From the IMG/VR virus record IMGVR_UViG_3300040751_002020, positions 1 to 21,553 of that record: 21,553 nucleotides of DNA; one strand, given 5' to 3'. Positions 6,520 to 12,705 of this stretch are shown piece after piece; position 1 is the stretch's first letter; every line of letters starts with the position of its first letter. The notes under the pieces were generated by a model. It was given only the letters and a program-made list of their open reading frames with translations, did not search any database and was not told the DNA's origin. Source of the DNA: a virus. The translations under genes were made by a program, and so were the position numbers.

Positions 6520-8307
6520 TTATCTTAATTCAGCAATGTTGAATGTTGGAACACCATCAACTCTTACGTGACCGTAGAATCTGTTGTTAACAACTTTCTT
6601 CGCATATCTTGTCATAATCCCCTTCACTGGTGCGAAGTTAAATGGATTGTACATTGTAGGCGTTAATTGCATTGGTACATACGGAGCGTAGATGTAACCA
6701 GTATCTAATAAAGACTTACCTTTGTGACCGATAATCATAGAGTATGAAGGTGCGTAAGGGTCTCTATATACTTGGTATCTACCAGATAATGAACCTACTC
6801 TTTCAATACCCATGTTGTATTGGTCTTGCTCTGGGTTAGCATCACTTACGTGGAAGTATTCTAAATCATCAAAGATAGCAGAGATTTCAGAAGATACTAC
6901 GATGAAGTTTGCACCACCTCTTAAAGTAGACTTATGGATTTGAGCTGAAATTTGGTTAACTTTAGTAATTAAAGTTTGGTTCCAGTCTTTTTGAGTATAA
7001 GGACTTGCAGCAGAAGAAGCTTTTCTCCATCCGTTGTAATCCCATCTTAATTGCCATGCAGCAGCTTTTCTTAAGTCTCTTAAGATTTCACGGTCAATCT
7101 CAGCAGCAACTTGCTCTGATAACATTGCAGTTAACTCAGCTTCAGCATCAATGTTGTGGAATGCACTAACATCTTGTGCTAATTCTGGAGACCATGTAGC
7201 TCTTAATTTTCTTTCTTCTACAGAAACAACAACTTCGTCTAATTTGAAAGAAACTTCACCTAATTCAGTTTCTAATTCTAAAGAAGCGTATTCTGTCCAA
7301 GTAACGTCAAAGTCACCACCAGTGATTGCAGACATAGCAGCATCAGTAGCGTCAACACCAACATAACCATCATAAGTAGATGTAGTAACAGCTGGGTGAG
7401 TTAAATCTAATTCTAAGTAAATAACACCAGCGTCATCACAGATAGAATCGTATTCAACGATACCTTTACCGTATTTTTGAGTAACTAATCTGAATGGAAC
7501 TTCAGCAGCGTTAGCAATAATTGTTTCGTTATCTTGGTCAATTAAAGCAGCACCTAAACCGTTAGTAACTTTTAATGAAGCTAAGAATGACTCAGTATCC
7601 ATTTGGTTACCATCTGGTCCACTTAATCTACCTTTATTAGTAGATGAGAATCCAGATACTCTTAAGATAGCAGCTCTTACAGAACCATCAGTTGCAGTAG
7701 GTAATGAAGTAATATCACTAACAACAGTGAATTCACCATCAGCACCAAGAGTAACTAAGTTACCGTTTACAGCTTTAAGTGTAGCAGTACCTTTAGAGTT
7801 GTCGAATAAACCATCGTTGTAGTATAAGTCGTAAAGGTTTTTAGCCTTCATCGGTGTAATAACACAGTTACCTAAACCAACACACTCTGGTAATTGATTC
7901 ATACCTGTGTGAGCAGAATATGTAGAACCATTTACGTAGAAATCTCCAGCGTTACCAGAACCATCAACTCTGTTAGATGTTTGAGGTACGAAGTAGAATA
8001 ACTTACCGATAGGCATATTCATTGCTTGTACAGATACGATATCGTTAGCTAATAATTTAGAGAATACTCTTCTAACGATAGGGAATACTACTGTTTCAAA
8101 TGAACCAGAAGAAGTTGCATCAGTTGCTTCAGTTAATAATGAAGACGCTTGGTTTTCATATAACTGAGCGATGTTTTCTTTAATGTGTCCGTTAAGACCG
8201 TCTAAGAATCCTAAAGAATCCCATTTTGCTTGGGTTTGCTTTCTGATTTCTTTCATGTGGTCAAGTCCAATGTTACCAACCACTCCAGAATTTAATAAAT
8301 GTGACAT
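6520..8307 (-). CDS. 23: Major capsid protein (gp23-like, HK97 fold)
   Basis: A 595-residue protein of the T4 gp23 family; T4 gp23 is 521 residues. Recognisable stretches are FETVVFPIVRRVFSKLLAND at about 69-88, VSVEERKLRATWSPELAQD, DREILRDLRKAA, and the C-terminal IYAPYVPMQLTP and IMTRYAKKVVNNRFYG. The N-terminal ~60 residues form the propeptide: L58-T59-E60 followed by A61 is a classic prohead-protease site, close to the T4 position. The protein builds the icosahedral head lattice. It follows the scaffold gene by 33 bases of A-rich leader and is closed by a strong terminator. No Shine-Dalgarno; only a 7/8 match (AATAAATA) to the late box is in the gap, so it probably depends on the box before the scaffold gene. 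Confidence 0.93.
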   Translation of the reverse strand: MSHLLNSGVVGNIGLDHMKEIRKQTQAKWDSLGFLDGLNGHIKENIAQLYENQASSLLTEATDATSSGSFETVVFPIVRRVFSKLLANDIVSVQAMNMPIGKLFYFVPQTSNRVDGSGNAGDFYVNGSTYSAHTGMNQLPECVGLGNCVITPMKAKNLYDLYYNDGLFDNSKGTATLKAVNGNLVTLGADGEFTVVSDITSLPTATDGSVRAAILRVSGFSSTNKGRLSGPDGNQMDTESFLASLKVTNGLGAALIDQDNETIIANAAEVPFRLVTQKYGKGIVEYDSICDDAGVIYLELDLTHPAVTTSTYDGYVGVDATDAAMSAITGGDFDVTWTEYASLELETELGEVSFKLDEVVVSVEERKLRATWSPELAQDVSAFHNIDAEAELTAMLSEQVAAEIDREILRDLRKAAAWQLRWDYNGWRKASSAASPYTQKDWNQTLITKVNQISAQIHKSTLRGGANFIVVSSEISAIFDDLEYFHVSDANPEQDQYNMGIERVGSLSGRYQVYRDPYAPSYSMIIGHKGKSLLDTGYIYAPYVPMQLTPTMYNPFNFAPVKGIMTRYAKKVVNNRFYGHVRVDGVPTFNIAELR

Positions 8308-8340
8308 AATTTTTGTTTATTTATTTTTATTTAATTTTTA

Positions 8341-9711
8341 TTATCTATTATTGACTCTTCTCATTAAGTCCATAATTCTTGAAGTCTCTTTATCAACGTA
8401 AGCTGTAGACTCATTTAATTGAGTTGACTTAGATGTTGATACTTCCTTCATAATTTTATTTTCAATTGATTCGTTAAGCGGTTTTCTGTTTCTAAGCTCA
8501 CTCTCAATTGTTTTGTATAGTTTTTTAGACTCCTTAAGTGTAGAAACTTCATTATCAAATCTTTTGAAAATGTTTTCTTTCTCATCTTTAGTTGTCGAAT
8601 GCTCCATAAATAACTTAGTTACATAAGTTAAATTAGAGTTAAAAACTACAGTTTCCGCTAACATAGTTCTAAATTGTTTAAGAGCTTGTTTGTATTCGTT
8701 GTTTCTACCCTTAAGTTCTTTAGCTTCTGTTAATAGAGTATTATATTTTTTGATTACTTCAGACTCGTTAACTTTTCTAGGTCTAGGTTGCCCTATATCA
8801 GCATTTTTACCTTCAGTTCTTGCTTCTTGTGCAATACCTACAGGGATTTGCTCATCTAGTTCTTCTTTACCTTCTTCTTTGTCTTCTTCAGCTTCTTCTT
8901 CCTCAGTTAATTCCTCACCTTCTTCAAGTGATTCATTTTCCTCAGACATAACCATCTCACCTTCAGCTTTTGCGTGTCCAGGTTTTTCAGTAAATCCTTT
9001 CTCACCATCTTCATCAGTGTTTGAGTTAGCGTCAGCAAAGTTTTTTGCGTCCATCTCGTCTAAAGCGATTTCATACATAACTTCGTCTTCAATTTCACCA
9101 GCTTCATCATCCATATCACCCATAGGTTCAATTTCTAATTCTTCTTCACCACCTTCAACTTCACCTTCACCAGTTTTAATTACAAACTCTCCAGGTTCGT
9201 TAACAGATAAATGAACTTCACCAGTTTCATCATCAACTACAACTTCGATTTCATCATCACCAGTTAATTTTTTATAAACTGCAATAACGTCATCGTCAGA
9301 TGCTGTTGTCATATCTATTTCGTCCTCATCATCCGATGCTAATGCATCCATACCAGATTCGTAATCACCCTCAAGGTCATCACCTTCTATTGAGTCCAAT
9401 GATGTTCCAACTTCGTCACCTTCGATTTCTTCTTCTTCTGATTCTTCACCAGCTTCTGATTCTTCACCAGCTTCTGATTCTTCACCAGCTTCTAGTTCTT
9501 CACCAGCTTCTTCTTCATCAGCTTCTAATTCGTCTTCGGTAACAACATCTTCTTCTAAATAATCTTCTTCTAAAGATTCTTTCACGATACTATCAATTTC
9601 TCCCTTCGTTAATGAAGCAAGTATTTCTTTTGAGTTGGCATTTAGAGCTTCTTGGATTCTTTTAGCATCCAAAAGAGCGTCATCTAAAATTGATTTTTTC
9701 TTATCAGCCAT
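8341..9711 (-). CDS. 22: Prohead scaffold/core protein (gp22 position)
   Basis: A 456-residue protein between the prohead protease and major capsid genes, where T4 has its scaffold gene 22. The N-terminus (1-50) is helical. Residues about 50-300 are very acidic, including tandem SEAGEE units (about 68-91). The C-terminal third (about 310-456) is basic and helical, as in scaffold cores. Several (L/I)-x-E sites are visible (LLTEAKELKG, KPLNES, TQLNES), fitting digestion into small peptides by the protease after assembly. Sequence identity to T4 gp22 is not evident by eye, so the name rests on gene order, acidity and cleavage sites. An upstream box (9766-9778) and long leader precede it. Confidence 0.75.
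   Translation of the reverse strand: MADKKKSILDDALLDAKRIQEALNANSKEILASLTKGEIDSIVKESLEEDYLEEDVVTEDELEADEEEAGEELEAGEESEAGEESEAGEESEEEEIEGDEVGTSLDSIEGDDLEGDYESGMDALASDDEDEIDMTTASDDDVIAVYKKLTGDDEIEVVVDDETGEVHLSVNEPGEFVIKTGEGEVEGGEEELEIEPMGDMDDEAGEIEDEVMYEIALDEMDAKNFADANSNTDEDGEKGFTEKPGHAKAEGEMVMSEENESLEEGEELTEEEEAEEDKEEGKEELDEQIPVGIAQEARTEGKNADIGQPRPRKVNESEVIKKYNTLLTEAKELKGRNNEYKQALKQFRTMLAETVVFNSNLTYVTKLFMEHSTTKDEKENIFKRFDNEVSTLKESKKLYKTIESELRNRKPLNESIENKIMKEVSTSKSTQLNESTAYVDKETSRIMDLMRRVNNR
9440..9511 (-). repeat. 18-base tandem repeat inside the scaffold gene
   Basis: Four direct copies of an 18-base unit (9440-9457, 9458-9475, 9476-9493 identical; 9494-9511 with two changes at its edge) encode repeats of a Glu/Ala/Gly/Ser hexapeptide (SEAGEE register). 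A related, more diverged unit follows at 9512-9529. Near-identity at the DNA level suggests recent slippage expansion. Confidence 0.85.
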
Positions 9712-9765
9712 TTTTCTTATTAATTTATTTTTTTATTAATTTTATGTGTGGATAATTTTTCCACT

Positions 9766-9778
9766 TGTTTATAAATAT
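9766..9778 (-). promoter_or_regulatory. Late-type promoter box for the scaffold and capsid genes
   Basis: The minus strand reads ATATTTATAAACA, one base different from the palindrome found before the terminase and protease genes. It lies 58 bases before the scaffold ATG at 9711 and 7 bases after the hairpin at 9785-9812. T4 late promoters have TATAAATA at -10; here the variant is TATAAACA. A short inverted repeat (9748-9752 with 9760-9764) lies in the leader. Confidence 0.5.
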
Positions 9779-9784
9779 GTTATA

Positions 9785-9812
9785 TTTTTACAAAAAACCA
9801 TTTTTGTAAAAA
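9785..9812 (-). terminator. AT-rich 12-pair hairpin after the prohead protease gene
   Basis: A perfect 12-pair stem (9785-9796 with 9801-9812, loop of four) lies 4 bases after the protease stop at 9817. It contains only two G-C pairs and has no separate U tract after it, so it may be a weak terminator, an RNA-processing site, or a 3'-end stabiliser. Confidence 0.4.
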
Positions 9813-9816
9813 AAAT

Positions 9817-10512
9817 TTAATCTAATAAAAATTTATTGATATTATCAATTAATAAATTATTTGTTTTTTTAGTTGATTCAGTAAATGGTTTAGCTTCCTC
9901 TTTTTCTTTAAACATCCAAGAACCTGGAGTACTTGGTGAGGTCACAACATCCCAACAAATAATTTCAAAATCATCTTGTACTATGTGGTCACCATTAATT
10001 TGCTTAAGTGAACCAACACCTCTTGATGACACACCAATCATAATATTATTTCTAATAAGATTAGCAACTTCATCACCCTTAGTAGAGACAATACCGTAAT
10101 TAACATATCCAGGTGACATAAGTATTTCCATCCTACCCATTAGGGTTTTACCTTCCCACCATGTCTCAAGTATATTGTGTGAAATTCTATCACCAGCAAT
10201 GATAGATGATTCTGGATGGTCTAATTCACCAATAGCTCTTCTTTCCTTAATTAATTGTTGATATCTCTCAACTTCTCTCTCAAGAATTTCTCTAGGGTAA
10301 ATTCTACCATTCCTATTTTTAACCCCCCACTTTTGTAATACAACATAAAGCTCTAATGGGTCAGTAATAATTTGCTGTCCCTTTTCTAATTTCTTAATCT
10401 CATTAACGAAAGCCTTATTTCTTTCATCATTTGGGGAAATATATCCAGCGTCTTGTTCGATAAGATAACCGAACCCCGATTGACCTGGTTTTATTATTTT
10501 TATATCAGACAT
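9817..10512 (-). CDS. 21: Prohead core protease (gp21-like, serine protease)
   Basis: A 231-residue protein with the signatures of the T4 gp21 (U9/S77) prohead protease family: WGVKNRNGRIYPREIL (62-77), the histidine motif AIGELDHPESS (93-103, catalytic His99), and the serine motif IGVSSRGVGSL (159-169, catalytic Ser162 or Ser163). DFEIICWDVVTSPS follows (181-194) and may supply the acidic residue. It cleaves scaffold, capsid propeptide and internal proteins after (L/I)-x-E and then destroys itself; length matches T4 gp21 (212). It is a single-gene unit between a terminator and a hairpin, with a palindromic late box 15 bases before the ATG. Confidence 0.93.
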   Translation of the reverse strand: MSDIKIIKPGQSGFGYLIEQDAGYISPNDERNKAFVNEIKKLEKGQQIITDPLELYVVLQKWGVKNRNGRIYPREILEREVERYQQLIKERRAIGELDHPESSIIAGDRISHNILETWWEGKTLMGRMEILMSPGYVNYGIVSTKGDEVANLIRNNIMIGVSSRGVGSLKQINGDHIVQDDFEIICWDVVTSPSTPGSWMFKEKEEAKPFTESTKKTNNLLIDNINKFLLD

Positions 10513-10523
10513 ATTTAAATCTT

Positions 10524-10536
10524 TATTTATAAATAT
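10524..10536 (-). promoter_or_regulatory. Palindromic late-type promoter box before the prohead protease gene
   Basis: TATTTATAAATA (10524-10535) is its own reverse complement and contains the T4 late -10 sequence TATAAATA on both strands. On the minus strand it reads ATATTTATAAATAAAG, nearly identical to the box before the terminase gene. It sits between a strong terminator (10548-10575) and the ATG at 10512. Confidence 0.6.
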
Positions 10537-10547
10537 GTCATGAATAT

Positions 10548-10575
10548 AAAAAAACCCCTATTTGTTTATAGGGGT
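10548..10575 (-). terminator. Intrinsic terminator of the 146-residue gene
   Basis: An 8-pair stem with four G-C pairs (10554-10561 with 10568-10575, loop of six) is followed on the minus strand by seven U residues (10554 to 10548). It begins 5 bases after the stop of the gene ending at 10581. Confidence 0.85.
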
Positions 10576-10580
10576 CTTAT

Positions 10581-11021
10581 TTATTTTTTTGTTTTGTAAA
10601 AATTAAAACATGTTGCATCGTCTAAAACTTCGCAAAGTATGTTATGTGATATCTTATCTAAATTTTCTTGAATTATTTTTTCTTGTAGTTTAAAACTATT
10701 TTTTTGGAAAAGAGTAACTTCACAGTTCATATAACTCCTTTTACCATATTCAATACCAGATTCTCTCATATCAAAATCAACTATAGTTCTATTAACTTGA
10801 AATATGTTAGAATCTAATTCATTATGTAATTTTGTTTTTATCTCCTTTGTTAGTTGTCTAATACAAGCGCTGTAATTAGTTATTTCGGGATTCTTAAGTT
10901 CGGACCAAGCTGAAATCGTTAGATATAGACTCTTAGGGTTTTTATTATCTACAGTACCATAAACCACGTTATAATTCATATAATTTTCCTTTGTTAATTG
11001 CTTACCAGTTTTAGTTATCAT
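10581..11021 (-). CDS. 146-residue protein, unknown function
   Basis: I do not recognise this protein. It starts MITKTGKQLTKENYMNYNVV and has mixed alpha/beta character, with three cysteines and two basic-acidic helices (about 50-70 and 115-135). The frame is open upstream to a TTG at 11069, but I prefer the ATG at 11021. The upstream stretch contains TTGACT (11069-11064) and TATTGT (11046-11041) 17 bases apart, resembling a host-type promoter whose transcript would begin after the TTG, and the ATG has the usual A-rich leader. Unlike its neighbours it may therefore be transcribed by host sigma factor, before the head genes. A strong terminator makes it a single-gene unit. Confidence 0.65.
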   Translation of the reverse strand: MITKTGKQLTKENYMNYNVVYGTVDNKNPKSLYLTISAWSELKNPEITNYSACIRQLTKEIKTKLHNELDSNIFQVNRTIVDFDMRESGIEYGKRSYMNCEVTLFQKNSFKLQEKIIQENLDKISHNILCEVLDDATCFNFYKTKK

Positions 11022-11040
11022 ATTATCTTTATTTTTATTA

Positions 11041-11069
11041 ACAATAACTATTTTTTTTTTAAAAGTCAA
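11041..11069 (-). promoter_or_regulatory. Possible sigma70-like promoter for the 146-residue gene
   Basis: On the minus strand TTGACT (11069-11064) is followed after 17 bases by TATTGT (11046-11041), 19 bases before the chosen ATG. The spacer is a ten-base A tract with flanks. The Bacteroidota -7 consensus TAnnTTTG is only partly matched (TAGTTATTG), so this is weak. Confidence 0.3.
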
Positions 11070-11093
11070 TAACCTGGTTTATATCTTACTTAA

Positions 11094-11432
11094 TTAATTT
11101 TGTTTAAATAAAGCTATGAATACACCAAAAGCTATTTGGACTACAGCCCATACAGTAGTAGCTACAGTCTTAAATGTATTAAGGGCTGCAACATCTTTTT
11201 TCATTTCTTTAAGTGTATTAGGAGAAGCCACATCATCCATATAACGTTTCCACTTACCAATGGCCTCAACCTCTTTTTCTAAAACTTCAATTTTACCTAA
11301 TTTTAAATTTATTTCATTTAAGGTTTCTTGGATTTTTTCATCATTTTCATTTAACCTTTCTAATTCAGCCAAAACCAATTTTGAATATTCATTCCAACCG
11401 TTTTGTTTAACACCTCTTTTGTTAGTTTCCAT
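11094..11432 (-). CDS. Coiled-coil protein with one C-terminal membrane helix (holin-like layout)
   Basis: A 112-residue protein. Residues about 15-65 are a coiled coil (LVLAELERLNENDEKIQETL and following), then a basic segment WKRYMDD, a linker, and one hydrophobic helix at about 88-109 (TVATTVWAVVQIAFGVFIAL) ending FKQN. A coiled coil plus a single C-terminal membrane helix resembles XhlA-type proteins that accompany phage holins, but I see no second lysis gene nearby and no endolysin in the window. It starts 2 bases after the PAS gene's stop, so the two are probably co-translated. It would sit in the inner membrane with the coiled coil in the cytoplasm, perhaps contacting the PAS protein. 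Confidence 0.65.
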   Translation of the reverse strand: METNKRGVKQNGWNEYSKLVLAELERLNENDEKIQETLNEINLKLGKIEVLEKEVEAIGKWKRYMDDVASPNTLKEMKKDVAALNTFKTVATTVWAVVQIAFGVFIALFKQN

Positions 11433-11434
11433 AT

Positions 11435-11887
11435 TTATAAATTTGTAATGTCGATATGTGTACCGACCATTCTTATTGGTTTATTATTTTCATCCCATTC
11501 AATTACAGAACCTCTACATAATATAGTCACTTCACGACCATCCTTATGTGTATACCTACTAATTGTTTTAAATGGGTACTCACCTTTAGAGTCAAAATGT
11601 TTTTGAGCTTCATTTAGCATTTTTTCTAAATCATCTTTATTAATTAGTTTTTGCCAAGAAGAGGGGTGGTTCTCCATCTCATCTTCTTCATAACCTAATT
11701 GGTTTTTAAAAGTTTTGCTAAGATATTCATAATCCTTAGTTATATGCCAATCCCAATAACCATCAGTTGAAGTTTCAAGTATTTGTTCTAATACCTCCCT
11801 CATTTGAAATATTTCAGCATCCCTTATTGACAATTCCTCAACAAGACTTTTTATCTTATTAATATTTTTAGATTTAGAAACTTTCAT
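11435..11887 (-). CDS. Standalone PAS-domain protein
   Basis: A 150-residue protein: a short coiled coil (about 8-40), then one full PAS/PAC domain (about 42-150). Signatures are TDGYWDWHITKDYEYLSK, LGYEEDEMENHPSSW, the PAS linker ISRYTHKDGREV, and the C-terminal RMVGTHIDIT typical of PAS_3-type domains in histidine kinases and diguanylate cyclases. No output domain, membrane segment or cofactor-binding Cys/His motif is evident. PAS domains sense small molecules, redox or light, or mediate dimerisation; the coiled coil here could bind a host sensor kinase. It sits in the head cluster between a head-type unknown and the membrane-helix protein, 9 bases after the preceding stop, so it is probably expressed late with them. 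Confidence 0.85.
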   Translation of the reverse strand: MKVSKSKNINKIKSLVEELSIRDAEIFQMREVLEQILETSTDGYWDWHITKDYEYLSKTFKNQLGYEEDEMENHPSSWQKLINKDDLEKMLNEAQKHFDSKGEYPFKTISRYTHKDGREVTILCRGSVIEWDENNKPIRMVGTHIDITNL

Positions 11888-11896
11888 GCGTAATAA

Positions 11897-12661
11897 TTAA
11901 ATTAAATTATTCTTCAAATTAATAATCTTAGTGATATCTTTCTCAAATGTATCGTTATTATAAACTCTATTTAAAAGATTTTCTTTAGCAGCTAAAAGAC
12001 TTTCTTTTATTACAACATCTTCACCTCTAAATTCACCCTTAAGTTTTTCATTAATTAAGTTTAAACAATCATTAACATTTTCTTTAAATAATTCTTCTCT
12101 AACCTCTAGATTACCCTCAAGTATTGATTTAATTAATTTTCTTTCACTTTCATCTAAATCAGCGTAAGTTTCATTGTATTTGTCAACCGCTATAGTTGCT
12201 AAAAGACTAGTTGGTACACCTGTACCTTTAACCTCTTCTTTAATGATATTAGTTTTAACGAACTCAACAGTTTCATGTAATGAATCAACATACGTATCTA
12301 CATCATTAGAAAAAATAAGATTAGAAATATTTTCATGAAGACTTTTACTATCATAGTCGTCTTCAATATTTCTACCCTTACTTAAATTAAATAATTTTTG
12401 ATTAGCTTCGTAAATAACTTTTTTATCATACACTTTTAAAGATTCTAAAATCTTTTTTATTTTTTCTGTGGCTTTGAATTCATTTTCTTCCACCATAGAC
12501 TCAATTTTTGTATAAGCATCAAATTGAGTTTTAAGAACTTTATTCTCTTTAAGCATCTTGATATATTTCTTGAAAAGAGTTTTTTTAGTGTCATTTTTTT
12601 CAGAAATACCTTCAGCCAATATAGTGTTAAAAAAATTCTTAAGTTTACCAAAATTTTCCAT
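11897..12661 (-). CDS. 254-residue helical protein, probable internal head protein
   Basis: I recognise no family. The protein is helical and charged with about 20% Lys. The N-terminus MENFGKLKNFFNTILAEG is amphipathic and ends with L15-A16-E17 followed by Gly, an ideal prohead-protease site and the same arrangement as T4 capsid-targeting peptides. It follows the portal gene in the place where T4 has the small core genes 67 and 68, which supports a prohead-core or internal-protein role. A weak late-type box lies 15 bases before its ATG. It could also be a scaffold accessory removed after maturation. Confidence 0.7.
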   Translation of the reverse strand: MENFGKLKNFFNTILAEGISEKNDTKKTLFKKYIKMLKENKVLKTQFDAYTKIESMVEENEFKATEKIKKILESLKVYDKKVIYEANQKLFNLSKGRNIEDDYDSKSLHENISNLIFSNDVDTYVDSLHETVEFVKTNIIKEEVKGTGVPTSLLATIAVDKYNETYADLDESERKLIKSILEGNLEVREELFKENVNDCLNLINEKLKGEFRGEDVVIKESLLAAKENLLNRVYNNDTFEKDITKIINLKNNLI

Positions 12662-12668
12662 AATTAAA

Positions 12669-12685
12669 CATTTATATATAAATAT
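12669..12685 (-). promoter_or_regulatory. Late-type promoter box before the 254-residue gene
   Basis: The minus strand reads ATATTTATATATAAATG: it contains the same ATATTTATA core as the other boxes plus a 7/8 match to TATAAATA (TATAAATG). It lies in the 44-base gap after the portal gene and would serve the 254-residue, PAS and membrane-helix genes. Confidence 0.4.
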
Positions 12686-12705
12686 ACATTTTTAAAGTAA
12701 AAGGT

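Noticed and set aside
9300-9542. His/Leu-rich plus-strand reading frame and tandem repeat as a possible CRISPR array
   Set aside because: Units are directly adjacent 18-mers with no spacers and stay in frame with the scaffold gene; it is coding repeat expansion.
11432-11443. TATAAATA overlapping the start codon of the coiled-coil/membrane-helix gene on the minus strand
   Set aside because: A -10 element here would start transcription inside the coding region, so it cannot serve this gene; it is explained by the preceding stop codon and AT-rich joint.
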